55,574 nt of DNA from Lacticaseibacillus baoqingensis (GTDB taxonomy: Bacteria; Bacillota; Bacilli; Lactobacillales; Lactobacillaceae): contig NZ_RHOI01000016.1 of assembly GCF_003946165.1 (NCBI RefSeq), positions 1 to 55,574 on the forward strand. Reading direction: 5' to 3'. A model generated the notes under the pieces. That model did no database searches, was not told the origin of the DNA, and saw only the letters and a program-made list of their open reading frames with translations. Positions 34,125 through 44,597 of this stretch are shown here, in pieces (within the stretch, counting starts at the first letter, position 1; every line of letters begins with the position of its first letter). The position numbers were made by a program, and so were the translations under genes.

Positions 34125-35077
34125 AGAAAAAACGCCTGCTGATCACATTACTGATCGCTATCATCGCAGCTGCCGGCTGGTTTGGCTATTCGCAAACCCA
34201 TGAAACCGCCGCCCAAAAGCTCACCACCGTCACTATTGGTTATCAAAAAGCCGATCCCGTGGATATCTCACGGGCGCGCGGCGAATTAGCTAAGAAAATG
34301 AAAAAACAAGGCTACCAAGTCGTCTTCAAAGAATTCCAAGATGGCACCGCCTTAACCACTGCCTTGAAAGCTGGCGACATCGACTATGCCCGCTTAGGCG
34401 ATGTGCCGCCGGTGACCGCCCAAGCTAACGGCATGGACTTTGTCTATATTGCCGCAGGCGCTGACAAGGTCAAAGGCTCTGGTATCGAAGTGAAAAAAAA
34501 CAGTCAAATTGCTTCCGTCGCTGACCTCAAAGGCAAGACGATTGCCTACACCAAAGGCACATCAGCGCAGTTCATGATCATTCAAGCCTTAAAAAAAGCC
34601 GGCTTGACCACCAGCGATGTCAAATTAGTCTCAATGGACCAAAGCGCCGCAGCGGTCGCTTTTGCTAAAGGCACTGTCGACGCTTGGGCCACTTGGGATC
34701 CGTACACGTCAACAGCCGAAGTCAATGCCAATGCAAAGCTGTTAGTGGATGATACCGGCTTGGCTAAAAATCGCGACTTCCTGATCTCGTCTAAACAATA
34801 TGCCGCCAAACACCAGCAGGTTTCCAAGCTATTAGTCCAATACTTGGCTGACGATATGGATTGGGCCAACACGCATAAAACGGCACTGACCGATATGTTG
34901 GTGAAGATGCTCAAGCTTAAAAAGAGCATCGTGTTGCGCATGGTCCAGCGGCGTGATTACTCGATGGGCAAAGTCACCACCAGCATCTTAAAAGAACAAC
35001 AAACCATTGCCGATGTCTTTTATGCCCAAGGGCTGATCAGCAAAAAGGTCAACGTTGAATCCGCCACGCTCCAATAA
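34121..35077 (+). CDS. Solute-binding protein, NMT1/SsuA type, membrane-anchored
   Basis: The 318-residue protein has an N-terminal hydrophobic segment (residues 6-24) but no lipobox Cys, so unlike most Gram-positive binding proteins it is probably held by an uncleaved anchor or secreted. The body is a periplasmic-binding-protein type 2 fold close to SsuA/TauA: VTIGYQKADP, DYARLGDVPPVTAQANG, LKGKTIAYTKGTSAQFMI, DAWATWDPYTS. The last gene of the operon, it overlaps the ligase gene by 4 nt (ATGA). Confidence 0.85.
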   Translation: MKKKRLLITLLIAIIAAAGWFGYSQTHETAAQKLTTVTIGYQKADPVDISRARGELAKKMKKQGYQVVFKEFQDGTALTTALKAGDIDYARLGDVPPVTAQANGMDFVYIAAGADKVKGSGIEVKKNSQIASVADLKGKTIAYTKGTSAQFMIIQALKKAGLTTSDVKLVSMDQSAAAVAFAKGTVDAWATWDPYTSTAEVNANAKLLVDDTGLAKNRDFLISSKQYAAKHQQVSKLLVQYLADDMDWANTHKTALTDMLVKMLKLKKSIVLRMVQRRDYSMGKVTTSILKEQQTIADVFYAQGLISKKVNVESATLQ

Positions 35078-35098
35078 CCCCTCTTCAGGCTGTTGCTG

Positions 35099-35146
35099 GC
35101 GCACCAAAAAAGATCATGACGCGGGTCATGATCTTTTTTGGTGCGC
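35099..35146. terminator. Bidirectional terminator after the ABC operon
   Basis: A perfect 22-bp stem with a 4-nt loop contains AAAAAA/TTTTTT tracts, between the binding-protein gene and the convergent degV-like gene. Confidence 0.92.
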
Positions 35147-35162
35147 GCATCGTTTACGCTAA

Positions 35163-36032
35163 TTACGTGCGCGGTGATGCATCTAATGAAAAAACGGCGA
35201 CACAGCCTAAGCCGGTATGCGCAGCGATCGCGGCGCCGATGGCTTCGATGCGGATCGGCGTTTGCGGATAAGTCGCATGGATGCGCTCCTGCACGGTGGC
35301 GGCGGCTTCTGGGGCTTGGGTGGTGGCGATGATCACTTGATGCGTTGGCTCTGCGGCTAACGCGGCAATGGTTTCATCAGCCAAGGCAAACAAGGACTTT
35401 TGGCGCGAACGGGCTTTTTTGACCACGCGCAGATGCCCGGCGACATCGACATCCATGACCGGCTTAATATGCAGCATCGTCCCTAACGCCGCACTGGTCT
35501 TGGATAAGCGGCCGCCATGATACAAATAGTTCAAATCATCAACGGTAAACCATTGCCGGTACCGCAAGCGATTGGCCTCTAGCCAATCCGCTAAGTCATC
35601 GCGGCTGGTACCGGCTTTTTGCTGGGCGATCGCATCTAACACCATCAAGCCCAAACCGGCACTGGCAGCTAACGAATCGACCAAGCGAATATCAGCATCC
35701 GGATAATCTTCCAACAAGATCGCCTTAGCCTGCGTCGCCGAATCAAACGTCCCACTCAACCCAGAAGAAAAACCCAAGTACAAAATGGGCGTCTTGGCTT
35801 TCACATAAGGGGTAAAAAAGTCGACGAACTGGCCGACATTGACTTGGGCAGTGGTGGGCATGACGCCATTGGCAATTTGGGTATACAAATCAGCGACCGC
35901 AAAGGTTTCCCCGAGATCATCGATGTGTTCGACCCCATTCACGTCAACGTGCATCGAAACGAAGTCGACCCCTGCATCGCGCAAAGTTTGGTACGGTAGA
36001 TCACAAGCGGAATCGGTCAGTAGTTGAAACAT
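35163..36032 (-). CDS. DegV-family fatty-acid-binding protein
   Basis: The 289-residue protein begins FQLLTDSACDLPYQTL and has ILYLGFSSGLSGTFDSA near residue 85 and the DDLNYLYHGGRLSK segment near residue 162, all typical of DegV/FakB. FakB proteins deliver fatty acids to the kinase FakA for phosphorylation and phospholipid synthesis; fakA is not in the window. A good ribosome binding site (AAGGAG) precedes the ATG. Confidence 0.9.
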   Translation of the reverse strand: MFQLLTDSACDLPYQTLRDAGVDFVSMHVDVNGVEHIDDLGETFAVADLYTQIANGVMPTTAQVNVGQFVDFFTPYVKAKTPILYLGFSSGLSGTFDSATQAKAILLEDYPDADIRLVDSLAASAGLGLMVLDAIAQQKAGTSRDDLADWLEANRLRYRQWFTVDDLNYLYHGGRLSKTSAALGTMLHIKPVMDVDVAGHLRVVKKARSRQKSLFALADETIAALAAEPTHQVIIATTQAPEAAATVQERIHATYPQTPIRIEAIGAAIAAHTGLGCVAVFSLDASPRT

Positions 36033-36216
36033 GATATTCTCCTTGAGTTTAAGACATATATGGAAATTCTACACTGATTACGAAAAAACACAAATTCGCC
36101 GACCGACATACGGCGTGCTCCTTGCAGCGCTGAAGCTTGCTGCGCCAGTAGGCTGGGTCATCTCGCCGAGCAAGCAAAAAAGGGCAAGTCCCAATGCGGC
36201 CTTACCCCCTGGCGAC

Positions 36217-38142
36217 TTATGCCATCGCCACATTCGTTTCCAGTTTTGCGCGGTTCAATAACACTGAGCTGGTGACCACAGACAAAGAACTAAAGGCCAT
36301 CGCCAAACCAGCCAGTTCTGGGCTCAACGTCACCCCAGCGGCAAAAAAGACGCCAGCGGCCACAGGGATCCCTAACACGTTATAAATAAACGCCCAAAAC
36401 AGATTCAGCTTGATCCGATTGAAGGTTTTCTTGCTCAAGGCCAAGGCCCGATCAACATCGCGCAGATCATTTTTGACCAACACGATCCCGCCGGATTCGA
36501 TCGCGATATCGGTACCAGACCCCATCGCGATCCCCACATCGGCAACCGTCAACGCCGGCGCGTCATTGATCCCATCGCCCACAAATGCCACCTTGCCATT
36601 TTCCTGCAATTTTTGTACCTGTGCGGCTTTATCTTCTGGCAAGACATCAGCGATCACTGCATCGATCCCGACTGCAGCGGCGATTGCTTCTGCCACGCGG
36701 CGATTGTCCCCTGTCAGCATCACCGTATGCAAGCCGCGCGCCTTTAATGCCGCGATTGCCGCTTGCGAGGTGGCTTTAGGGGTATCTTGGATCGCGATCA
36801 AGCCGATCACCTGCTGGTTTTCGCCAACATAAACAACGGTTTTGGCTTGGGCTTGCAAGGCTGCTGCTTGCTGCTGCAAAGCCTGAGTAATCGTGACGCC
36901 GGCTAAGAGCTTGTCATTGCCGACAAAAGCCGTGCTGCCATTGATCGCGGCGCTGACACCTTTGCCTTGGATGGCTTGAAATTCTTGAGCAGCAGGCACT
37001 TTGATCCCAGCTGTTTGCGCTTTTTGCATGATCGCTGCCGCCAATGGATGCTCGCTGGCCGCCTCTAGTGCGGCGCTGATGGTCAATACCTGCGTGTCAT
37101 CCCCGATGATGTCGGTGACCACCGGCTGGCCATTGGTAATGGTACCGGTTTTATCAAACACCACGGTTTGGACATCATTGACAGCTTCAAGGACTTCACC
37201 ATTTTTGATCAAGATCCCCATTTTCGCGCTGCGGCCAGTGCCGACCATCAAAGCGGTTGGCGTTGCCAAACCTAACGCACATGGGCAAGCGATCACGACT
37301 ACTGAAACCGCGAAGATCAAGGCACTGGCCAGACTCGCGCCTAAAAACGAATACCACACCATAAATGTGACAATGGCTAACATCAACACGACAGGCACAA
37401 AAATATCTGAGACTTTGTCGGTGAGCTTTTGGATCGGTGCATGACTGGTTTGCGCCTTTTTCACCAATTCGACGATTTGCGCTAACATCGTGTCGGCGCC
37501 TACTTTTTCAGCCTTGAAGGTCAAAGCGCCGGTAGTATTGATCGTGGCCCCGATCACGTGATCGCCGCTTTGTTTCTCCACTGGCATGCTTTCGCCAGTG
37601 ACCATCGACTCATCGATCGTTGAATGCCCTGCAGTGATCACGCCATCAACCGCGATTTTTTCACCAGGCTTGACTTGGATCAAATCGCCGACCACGATTT
37701 GGTCGATCGGCAACCTTTGGGGTTGGCCGTCGCGCAAGACCACGGCGTCTTTGGCTTGCAGATCGACCAACTTGGATACCGCGTTAGACGCGTTGTTGCG
37801 CATGCGTTCTTCAAACACTTGCCCCAGCAGCACAAAGCAAGTCACGATCGCGGCACTTTCAAAAAACACCGGCTGCTGCGTTGCCATCGCGTAAATACTA
37901 TACAAATAAGCTGTCGCCGTACCGATCGCCACTAAGGTATCCATATTGGCATGATGCTTTTTAAAACTCGCCCAAGCACTTTGCCAAAATGGCCGCGCAG
38001 AAGTGGCCATGATGATCGACGTCAAAATCAACATCGTCCAATGCCCGCCAGGCAGCATCCACCCAAACGGCTTGAGGACCATTTCTAATAACATTGGCAG
38101 CGACAAGAGCAAAGACACCCAAAACCGCTTCGTGATTGACAT
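36217..38142 (-). CDS. copB: Copper-translocating P1B-type ATPase
   Basis: The 641-residue ATPase has the CPC membrane motif ([16 protein letters not shown]), phosphorylation site DKTGTIT, TGES actuator loop, HP motif (SEHPLA) and hinge [10 protein letters not shown]. It lacks an N-terminal metal-binding domain and starts directly with membrane helices, like CopB-type exporters. It overlaps the small cupredoxin gene by one base (TAATG) and is the last gene of the copY operon. Silver or other monovalent metals are possible as well. Confidence 0.9.
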   Translation of the reverse strand: MSITKRFWVSLLLSLPMLLEMVLKPFGWMLPGGHWTMLILTSIIMATSARPFWQSAWASFKKHHANMDTLVAIGTATAYLYSIYAMATQQPVFFESAAIVTCFVLLGQVFEERMRNNASNAVSKLVDLQAKDAVVLRDGQPQRLPIDQIVVGDLIQVKPGEKIAVDGVITAGHSTIDESMVTGESMPVEKQSGDHVIGATINTTGALTFKAEKVGADTMLAQIVELVKKAQTSHAPIQKLTDKVSDIFVPVVLMLAIVTFMVWYSFLGASLASALIFAVSVVVIACPCALGLATPTALMVGTGRSAKMGILIKNGEVLEAVNDVQTVVFDKTGTITNGQPVVTDIIGDDTQVLTISAALEAASEHPLAAAIMQKAQTAGIKVPAAQEFQAIQGKGVSAAINGSTAFVGNDKLLAGVTITQALQQQAAALQAQAKTVVYVGENQQVIGLIAIQDTPKATSQAAIAALKARGLHTVMLTGDNRRVAEAIAAAVGIDAVIADVLPEDKAAQVQKLQENGKVAFVGDGINDAPALTVADVGIAMGSGTDIAIESGGIVLVKNDLRDVDRALALSKKTFNRIKLNLFWAFIYNVLGIPVAAGVFFAAGVTLSPELAGLAMAFSSLSVVTSSVLLNRAKLETNVAMA

Positions 38143-38414
38143 TAACTGATCACCACCTTGCCATGGAACATGTCCATCCCGCAACTAAAGCCAAATTCCC
38201 CAGCCTTGGCGGTATCGATGGTCACCGTTTGCGGTTGATCCAAGGGCAATTCGGTTTCAAAATCAAAGTCTTTTGAATGCACCACGTCTAAACATCCGGC
38301 ATCGCTGGTCCGGGTAAAGGTGATTTCAGCGGGAATCCCTTGGCGCAAATTGACGACGGCAGGCTGATAGCCGCCAGCAACGGTAACATTCACTTTTTGT
38401 ACAGCTTCACTCAT
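38142..38414 (-). CDS. Small cupredoxin-like protein without signal peptide
   Basis: The 90-residue protein is a cupredoxin_1-type beta sandwich with Cys in [10 protein letters not shown] and the C-terminal loop SCGMDMFHG, which supplies Cys, Met and His ligands. No signal or membrane segment is present, so it should be cytoplasmic, where it could buffer copper or hand it to the ATPase encoded next. The ATG at 38414 (MSEAVQ) is chosen; ribosome binding site GGAGGAAA upstream. Confidence 0.82.
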   Translation of the reverse strand: MSEAVQKVNVTVAGGYQPAVVNLRQGIPAEITFTRTSDAGCLDVVHSKDFDFETELPLDQPQTVTIDTAKAGEFGFSCGMDMFHGKVVIS

Positions 38415-38451
38415 AATGATTTCCTCCTGATTGATCAAACGTGATGGGCGC

Positions 38452-38823
38452 TCATTCGATCACTAATTGCCCGTGGAACATGTCCATGCCGCAAGCCCAA
38501 GTATATTCACCAGGCTTAGAGGTATCGATTTTGATGGCTTCGGTTTCCCCTTTAGGCAGCGGCTGATTGATCCCAAAATCTGGAAAGACCACGCGATCCA
38601 AACAGCTTGACGGATCTTCACGGGTAAAATTCAGCACCGCCGGCACGCCTTGTTTTAAAACGACTCGTTCTGGGGAATAGCCCCCTAGTACTTTGACATC
38701 AACTGTTTGGGTTTGATCTTCGACTTGGGCTTCAACTGTGGCCACGGCGTGCTTGCCGAAAAACCACCACGCGATAAACCCAATGACCAACAACCCAGCG
38801 ATCACAACGATAATTTGACTCAT
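38452..38823 (-). CDS. Membrane-anchored cupredoxin-like protein
   Basis: The 123-residue protein has an N-terminal membrane helix (about residues 3-22) and a cupredoxin domain with Cys in SSCLDRVVFP and the loop ACGMDMFHG, homologous to the smaller cytoplasmic protein downstream. The anchored domain probably faces outside and binds copper at the surface. The ATG at 38823 overlaps the copY stop region by a few bases. Confidence 0.82.
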   Translation of the reverse strand: MSQIIVVIAGLLVIGFIAWWFFGKHAVATVEAQVEDQTQTVDVKVLGGYSPERVVLKQGVPAVLNFTREDPSSCLDRVVFPDFGINQPLPKGETEAIKIDTSKPGEYTWACGMDMFHGQLVIE

Positions 38824-39266
38824 TTTTCTGCACACGCTCCTTCACAACTATCGGCGTCTCCTAAGCAATTGCAAGCCACATGTTCTGGCGCCGTCGGTAA
38901 TTTTTGCGCCAACACCGCCTGCATCTGCTTGATATCGGCTTGACTCAGCGTCGTTTGGGCCAGCAAGTCCAGCAACACCCCGCCTTTTTTCATCGCGCAC
39001 AGATGATCAAACAATTCGCTCGCGGTTTGCGCCATGGCGGCTTTTTCACTCACTTGCGGATGATAGACAAACTTGCGCCCTGCCGCAGTGGTCGTCAAGA
39101 TCTGCTTTTGCACCAGCCGGCGCAACAAGGTCTTGATCGTTGATTCCGACCAATCACGCTTGCCTTGCAACACGGTGATGATCTCCGTGCTGGCGGCTTG
39201 CTTTTTGGTCCAGATCACCCGCATCACTTCCCATTCGGCTGGCGACATTTCCGTCGCGATCGCCAT
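38820..39266 (-). CDS. copY: Copper-responsive repressor CopY (BlaI/MecI/CopY family)
   Basis: The 148-residue repressor has an N-terminal winged helix (MSPAEWEVMRVIWTKKQAASTEI, then STIKTLLRRLVQKQIL) and a Cys-rich C-terminus (CNCLGDADSCEGAC) like the CxCx4-5CxC metal site of CopY. Copper(I) displaces Zn(II) there and releases the operator in studied relatives. Operator-like boxes and a strong promoter lie just upstream, so it controls its own operon. Confidence 0.92.
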   Translation of the reverse strand: MAIATEMSPAEWEVMRVIWTKKQAASTEIITVLQGKRDWSESTIKTLLRRLVQKQILTTTAAGRKFVYHPQVSEKAAMAQTASELFDHLCAMKKGGVLLDLLAQTTLSQADIKQMQAVLAQKLPTAPEHVACNCLGDADSCEGACAEK

Positions 39267-39285
39267 AGCGTCACGTCCTTTCGTT

Positions 39286-39336
39286 TACGTTTGTAACTCA
39301 CAAATACAGCATAAGCTTACCATCTACATTTGTCAA
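39286..39336 (-). promoter_or_regulatory. copY promoter with two cop-box-like operators
   Basis: On the minus strand TTGACA (39331-39336) and TATGCT (39308-39313) are 17 bp apart. Two cop-box-like sites (consensus TACANNTGTA) occur with one mismatch each: TACATTTGTC at 39325-39334, overlapping the -35, and TACGTTTGTA at 39286-39295, downstream of the -10. Two cop boxes before copY are usual in Firmicutes. Confidence 0.8.
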
Positions 39337-39346
39337 CGAAATAGGC

Positions 39347-39378
39347 AAAAAAAACGGCCGCCTGATGGTTGGCTGCCG
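39347..39378 (-). terminator. Terminator after rae1
   Basis: CGGCAGCC pairs with GGCGGCCG on the minus strand with one bulged position, followed by eight T. It ends the cysS-mrnC-rlmB-rae1 unit. Confidence 0.8.
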
Positions 39379-39386
39379 CTAGTGGT

Positions 39387-39926
39387 TTAGTGATGATGGC
39401 GATGCTTTTTTTCCAATTGCCGCCGCAACGCGTCCAGCTGCGCTTTTTGTTCTGGGCGCCAAGGGACATTGCGCCGCGCTTGGCGCATGATGAACGGATC
39501 AGTCGAGCTGGTGAATTCGCGATGCGAGCGTTGGACTTCGCGTAAAAAATCACGCGATGAGATCCGCAGCGCCCCGCGAGAAAAGACGGTCCATTGTTCT
39601 GCTTGATCGCTGGTGACGACTGTTAATTGCACCAAAGGCGAATTGTTTTGTTCCGCTAACGCTTCGATATACGAATCCGCAGTTTGATCTTCATTCGTCC
39701 AAACGATCTGCATATCCCATTGGTCATATTTTTGCCCGATGCCTGGTACATACATGGCATCAAACACCACGATCATCTCGGCTTTTTCATGGGCCCGGTA
39801 TTCTGCTAAGACTTGCAGCAGCCGGTCGCGAGCGGCATCCAGCTTGTCATCCGCCTTGAGTTTGGCCAGATCCGGCCAATTGCCGATAACATTATAGGCG
39901 TCGACGATCAAAATATGCCGGCGCAT
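39387..39926 (-). CDS. rae1: Ribosome-associated endoribonuclease Rae1 (YacP, NYN domain)
   Basis: Rae1 cuts mRNA in the ribosomal A site in Bacillus. The 179-residue protein has the NYN/PIN Asp motifs: ILIVDAYNVIGNW at the start, VVFDAMY near residue 54, and ADSYIEAL plus VVTSDQAEQ in the middle. The C-terminus is basic and His-rich. It follows rlmB with one base between, the order of Bacillus yacO-yacP. Confidence 0.9.
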   Translation of the reverse strand: MRRHILIVDAYNVIGNWPDLAKLKADDKLDAARDRLLQVLAEYRAHEKAEMIVVFDAMYVPGIGQKYDQWDMQIVWTNEDQTADSYIEALAEQNNSPLVQLTVVTSDQAEQWTVFSRGALRISSRDFLREVQRSHREFTSSTDPFIMRQARRNVPWRPEQKAQLDALRRQLEKKHRHHH

Positions 39927-39927
39927 C

Positions 39928-40806
39928 TTATTGGCCTCGACTAGAAAAGGCCTGATACATTAAGATCCCGGCAGCAACGCTGGCATTCAGGCTTTGCACA
40001 TGACCAACCATGGGAATGGTCACCGTGGCATCCATCAGCTTGGCAACGCCTGGGCTGATGCCTTTGCCTTCATTGCCGATCACCAAAGCGATCGGCCCAT
40101 GCGCATCCCATTGCCGGAAATCTTGGCCATCCATAGCGGTCCCAAACACCCACACGCCGCGGTCTTTCAAGTCGCGGATCGCGTTGGCCAAATTGGTGAC
40201 GCGCGCCACCGGCACATGCTCAATGGCGCCAGTCGACACTTTGGCTACCGTCGACGTCAAGCCGACTGCCCGGTGTTTGGGGATGATCAGCCCGTCAACG
40301 CCAATAGCATCGGCGGTCCGCAAGATCGAACCTAAGTTATGCGGATCTTCTAAGTTGTCCAACACGACAAAAAACGGGTCGTGGCCTTGGGCATGATCGA
40401 ATAAGTCGGCGATCGTGGCATAAGCATAGGGGCTCATCGCCAACATGACCCCTTGGTGATTGCCGCCATCGGTCAAAAGATCCAGCTTCGCCTTAGGCAC
40501 TTGGCTGACCAAGATCTTCTTGCTTTGGGCCGCTTTGACGATCGCGTGCACTTGATCGCTTTTGAGTTCGCTTTGCACGAATAACTTGTTGATATTCGCC
40601 GCCGAACCCACTTTGAGTGCTTCTTCGACCGCGTGGCGGCCAAAGACAAACTCAGCATCCGCCGCCTCTGATTCTTCAGGCTGGTGCTGACGGCGATCGG
40701 CTTGCTGTGCACGCTCGTAGCGTTCATCACGCGCCGCTTTTTGCGTGGGATCGCGATGGAACTTACCTGAGCGCGGCTTGCGCTTATTTGGTTGTGATTT
40801 GACCAT
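39928..40806 (-). CDS. rlmB: 23S rRNA (guanosine-2'-O)-methyltransferase RlmB
   Basis: RlmB is a SPOUT (trefoil knot) methyltransferase for G2251 of 23S rRNA. The 292 residues include a basic N-terminal extension, the RNA-binding domain ([15 protein letters not shown]) and SPOUT motifs: [34 protein letters not shown] and [17 protein letters not shown]. The ATG at 40806 has AGGAGGAA upstream; it overlaps mrnC by 23 nt. Confidence 0.93.
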   Translation of the reverse strand: MVKSQPNKRKPRSGKFHRDPTQKAARDERYERAQQADRRQHQPEESEAADAEFVFGRHAVEEALKVGSAANINKLFVQSELKSDQVHAIVKAAQSKKILVSQVPKAKLDLLTDGGNHQGVMLAMSPYAYATIADLFDHAQGHDPFFVVLDNLEDPHNLGSILRTADAIGVDGLIIPKHRAVGLTSTVAKVSTGAIEHVPVARVTNLANAIRDLKDRGVWVFGTAMDGQDFRQWDAHGPIALVIGNEGKGISPGVAKLMDATVTIPMVGHVQSLNASVAAGILMYQAFSSRGQ

Positions 40807-41203
40807 GGCCGGTTCCTCCTGCTTCAACGTAGTCGATACACCACGCTGCTAATTCATCGATTCGCGCCTTTTGGCCGGTTAATTGCAAATAGCCGAACAA
40901 GGCCTCAAATCCCGTCGAGATACGATAAGTGACCACGTCAGTGTGCTTGGCGTGGGTATAGCTTTTGGCATTGCGTCCGCGTCTGAAATAATCCCATTCG
41001 TCATCACTCAGCAAGGCTTGTGCTTCCATGCCGGCGATCAAAGCCGCTTGGGCTTTAGCTGAAACGAAAGACTTCGCGACTTTTTGTAATTGTGCCGGGC
41101 GGACTAGGCCGCGCGCCAGCAAGTGCTGGCGGACATAGACTTCATACACTGCATCCCCTAAATAGGCTAATGCGATCCCGTTAAGTTGTTTTGCGTCGGT
41201 CAT
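40784..41203 (-). CDS. mrnC: Mini-ribonuclease III
   Basis: Mini-III matures 23S rRNA in Firmicutes. The 139-residue protein is an RNase III catalytic domain without the double-stranded-RNA binding domain: [18 protein letters not shown] at the start holds the key Asp, and [11 protein letters not shown] contains the later Glu. The ATG at 41203 overlaps the cysS stop (ATGA) and follows GAGGTGG. Confidence 0.93.
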   Translation of the reverse strand: MTDAKQLNGIALAYLGDAVYEVYVRQHLLARGLVRPAQLQKVAKSFVSAKAQAALIAGMEAQALLSDDEWDYFRRGRNAKSYTHAKHTDVVTYRISTGFEALFGYLQLTGQKARIDELAAWCIDYVEAGGTGHGQITTK

Positions 41204-42606
41204 TTGCGGCGCCACCTCGTTCCTTGCGGCGTATCTTCCAAAAGAATGCCTTGTTGTGCCAAGTCATCTCTGATCTGGTCACTTTTGGCAAAATCCTTGG
41301 CGGCGCGCGCCGCATCGCGCTGTTTGATCAAGTCATCAACTTGCGCATCCAGTAAGCCGCTGGCTGCAAAATGCACCCCGAAAATTGCCAGCCAATCGCT
41401 TAACGTCGTGCGCAATAAGGTCAAACTGTCAGCCGCCACCGTTTTTTCAGCGGCATACTCGTTCATCAACTTGGCCAAGTCATAAACGACTGCCAAGCCA
41501 TTTTGCACGTTAAAATCATCATCCATCGCCGCAATAAATTGGGCTTTTTTATCCTCGACTTGCTGGGTGATGGCTGCATCGACGCCCGCTTGAGCGTCTT
41601 TGAGCCGATAAGCCGCATTGGTATCGGCATTGTGCAGCTTTTCTAAATTACGAGCGGCTTCTTGCAAGCCGGTTTCTGAATACCGGATCGGCCGGCGATA
41701 TTGGGTCCCTGCCATCAAAAAGCGCAAGACCATGGGCTCGACGGTTTTCAAGATATCATGCACCGTGATGAAGTTGCCCAAAGACTTGCTCATCTTCTGG
41801 TCGTCTTCGCCAATGGTCACAAACCCGTTGTGCAGCCAATAATTGGCAAACTTCTTGCCAGTCTTCGCTTCAGATTGGGCGATTTCATTCGTATGATGCG
41901 GAAATTCCAAGTCTTGCCCGCCAGCATGGATATCAATGGTATCGCCTAAAATCGTGGTGGCCATCACTGAGCATTCGATGTGCCACCCAGGCCGCCCTGC
42001 CCCCCAAGGTGATTCCCAAGAGATCTCACCGGGTTTGGCGCCTTTCCATAAGGCAAAATCGACCGGATCTTCTTTGCGCGCCGTTTCCGCATCAGCGGTA
42101 TGCTGGCTGGCACCTTGTTCGAGTTCATCAATATTTTTGTGGGCCAATTCACCATAATGCGGGAATTTGCGCACGCGATAATAAACGTCCCCATCTACGG
42201 CATAAGCGAAGCCTTTGGTGATCAAAGCTTGAATAAACGCAATGATCTCTGGGATCATGGTACTGGCGCGCGGGTTGGCCGTTGCCGGTTGGATGCCAAT
42301 GGCTTTCGTATCAGCCATAAACGCATCAATATAGCGTTGCGCCAGATCAAGCGGGGCCACATGTTCTGCTTGGGCCGCCTTGATGATCTTATCATCGACA
42401 TCCGTAAAATTCATGACGTAATCGACTTGGTAGCCGCGGTATTCAAAATACCGGCGGATTGTATCAAAAGCGATCGCACTGCGCGCATTGCCGATATGAA
42501 TGTAGTTATATACAGTGGGTCCACAAACATACATGCGCACCTTACCAGGAACCAGCGGCTTAAACACTTCCTTGCGCCGTGTGAGCGTGTTATATAGTTG
42601 CAGCAT
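41200..42606 (-). CDS. cysS: Cysteinyl-tRNA synthetase
   Basis: The 468-residue class I synthetase has HIGN (HIGNARSA, about residue 37), KMSKS (KMSKSLGN, near residue 270), the zinc-ligand Cys in [10 protein letters not shown] and the WHIECS segment. It begins the cysS-mrnC-rlmB-rae1 unit, as in Bacillus. Confidence 0.97.
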   Translation of the reverse strand: MLQLYNTLTRRKEVFKPLVPGKVRMYVCGPTVYNYIHIGNARSAIAFDTIRRYFEYRGYQVDYVMNFTDVDDKIIKAAQAEHVAPLDLAQRYIDAFMADTKAIGIQPATANPRASTMIPEIIAFIQALITKGFAYAVDGDVYYRVRKFPHYGELAHKNIDELEQGASQHTADAETARKEDPVDFALWKGAKPGEISWESPWGAGRPGWHIECSVMATTILGDTIDIHAGGQDLEFPHHTNEIAQSEAKTGKKFANYWLHNGFVTIGEDDQKMSKSLGNFITVHDILKTVEPMVLRFLMAGTQYRRPIRYSETGLQEAARNLEKLHNADTNAAYRLKDAQAGVDAAITQQVEDKKAQFIAAMDDDFNVQNGLAVVYDLAKLMNEYAAEKTVAADSLTLLRTTLSDWLAIFGVHFAASGLLDAQVDDLIKQRDAARAAKDFAKSDQIRDDLAQQGILLEDTPQGTRWRRK

Positions 42607-42674
42607 CAGCAGATGCTCCTTTCTGCAAAAAGAGTCTCGTGCCTATCATACCGAATAATCCCGTCGCAATAAAG

Positions 42675-44438
42675 CTAGTTCTCGCGTAATAACGCCAAAA
42701 AGGCCTCGCCGTACTTATCTAATTTATTTTGGCCGATGCCTTTGACGGCCAACATCCCTAAACGATCTTGCGGTTTGTCGGCAGCTAATTGTTTCAACGT
42801 TTGATCAGAAAAGATCACATAAGGCGGCACCCCAGCGTCTTCGGCCAAGTCGCGCCGCAAACTGCGCAGCTGTTGGAACAAGTCATCATCGATGGCCAAG
42901 GTGGCTTTGGCTTTAGCCGCCATTTTGCGCTGCACTTGCTGCTGTCCGCGCAATACGGCAGCACCGCTGGCCGTCACCGCAAGCGTCGGATATTGACCGC
43001 CGTTGGCCATCAAAAAGCCGCTGGCTGTCAAAAAGTCGATGAAGCCGGTAATGTCTTTTTGCCGCTGGCTGGCCATCAACCCATAAGTCGACAGGCTTTG
43101 CAAATGCAGCTCGCGGATCCGTTGATTATTCGCCCCAGCAAGCACTTGTGCCACCAAGGCTTTGCCAAAGCGCGAATGCATCCGCACGACACACGACAAG
43201 ACTTTTTGCGCGTCTTGGGTGACATCCACAAGCTCGCGGTGGTCCAAACAATTCGAACAGCGGCCGCAAGGGGCACTTTTTTCACCAAAATACCGCAAAA
43301 TATACTGCTGCAAGCAATCCCCGGTGTTGGCATATTGCTGCATGGTTTGCAGCTTCAAGTATTCGCGCTGCTTATAATCGTCATCGCCGTCGGATTGATC
43401 AATAAAATAATGCCGGATCTGCAAATCCTGCGGCGCAAACAATAAGATCGCCTCAGAAGGCAAACCGTCGCGACCGGCCCGGCCGGCTTCTTGGTAATAC
43501 GACTCCAAGTCTCCAGGCACTTGCGCGTGGATCACAAAGCGGACGTTAGACTTATCGATCCCCATGCCAAAAGCATTGGTCGCGATCATGATCGGCTTGC
43601 GATCAAATAAGAAATCTTCTTGATTTTGGGCGCGCTCAGTTTCACTTAACCCGGCGTGATATTTGGTCACTGGTAAATGTTGATGGGTCAACAAGTTGTA
43701 CAAGCGCTCCACTTCCTTGCGCGTGGATGCGTAGATGATCCCGCTTTGATCCGCATTAAGTTTCAAGTATTCGCGCAAATACAGGTCCTTATCTTGATCG
43801 CGCACCACGTTAAAGCGCAAATTTTCGCGGGCAAAACCGGTATTGACCATTTGCTTAGGATCGATCCCCAGCCGCGCACAAATATCTGCCGCCACCCGCG
43901 TTGTCGCAGTGGCGGTTAAAGCGACCACGGTTGGATGCGAGGGCAAATTGGCCGCCACCGCTTGCAAATTAAGATAGCTCGGCCGAAAATCATGGCCCCA
44001 TTGCGAAATACAATGGGCTTCATCCACTGCCATCAAGCTGATGTTCAACGCCGCCAATTCCGCTTGAAACTGAGGCATGTCTAACCGTTCCGGGGCTACA
44101 TACAATAACTTGACCTCATCGCGTGCCGCCATTGCCAAGCGGTGTTCGGCTTCTTGATAGGTCAATGAACTATTGATGAAGGTCGCCGAGATCCCATTTT
44201 CATTCAACGCGTCCACTTGGTCTTTCATCAAAGCGATCAGCGGTGATACCACTAACGTCAACCCCGGCAGCACTAACGCGGGGATCTGATAGCATAATGA
44301 CTTGCCGCCGCCAGTCGGCATGACGACTAAAGTATTCTCCCCAGCGATCACTTGGTCGATGGCGCGATCTTGACCAGGACGAAAGGCCGGATACCCAAAT
44401 TTATCTTTCAAGATTGCTAATGCTTGCGCGTTGGCCAT
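42675..44438 (-). CDS. recQ: ATP-dependent DNA helicase RecQ
   Basis: The 587-residue helicase has Walker [15 protein letters not shown] (about residues 40-53), the DEAH box [16 protein letters not shown], helicase motif VI ([10 protein letters not shown]), the RQC zinc site with four Cys ([11 protein letters not shown] to [10 protein letters not shown]), and a C-terminal HRDC domain (about residues 510-587). It unwinds recombination and repair intermediates. It stands between cysS and nrdD as its own unit. Confidence 0.95.
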   Translation of the reverse strand: MANAQALAILKDKFGYPAFRPGQDRAIDQVIAGENTLVVMPTGGGKSLCYQIPALVLPGLTLVVSPLIALMKDQVDALNENGISATFINSSLTYQEAEHRLAMAARDEVKLLYVAPERLDMPQFQAELAALNISLMAVDEAHCISQWGHDFRPSYLNLQAVAANLPSHPTVVALTATATTRVAADICARLGIDPKQMVNTGFARENLRFNVVRDQDKDLYLREYLKLNADQSGIIYASTRKEVERLYNLLTHQHLPVTKYHAGLSETERAQNQEDFLFDRKPIMIATNAFGMGIDKSNVRFVIHAQVPGDLESYYQEAGRAGRDGLPSEAILLFAPQDLQIRHYFIDQSDGDDDYKQREYLKLQTMQQYANTGDCLQQYILRYFGEKSAPCGRCSNCLDHRELVDVTQDAQKVLSCVVRMHSRFGKALVAQVLAGANNQRIRELHLQSLSTYGLMASQRQKDITGFIDFLTASGFLMANGGQYPTLAVTASGAAVLRGQQQVQRKMAAKAKATLAIDDDLFQQLRSLRRDLAEDAGVPPYVIFSDQTLKQLAADKPQDRLGMLAVKGIGQNKLDKYGEAFLALLREN

Positions 44439-44527
44439 GTGTACTCCCTCGTTTCTATCCTACTATTCTACCTGTGATCGTGATCACTGTACAGATTTCG
44501 CCAACGCGCTTGGCGCCGCGCAAAACA

Positions 44528-44574
44528 CAAGCACCTTTGACACACAACTGCGCGTTGTGCCTCAAAGGTGCTTG
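44528..44574 (-). terminator. Terminator after nrdD
   Basis: A perfect 13-bp outer stem (CAAGCACCTTTGA arm) encloses an inner ACACAAC/GTTGTG stem; TGTTTTG follows on the minus strand. The T tract is short, so efficiency is uncertain. Confidence 0.7.
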
Positions 44575-44597
44575 AGGAAAAACTTTGATTTAATCGG

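Noticed and set aside
29900-35077. Plain taurine/alkanesulfonate utilisation operon
   Set aside because: No sulfonate monooxygenase or taurine dioxygenase is present, and the two acyl enzymes would be unexplained.
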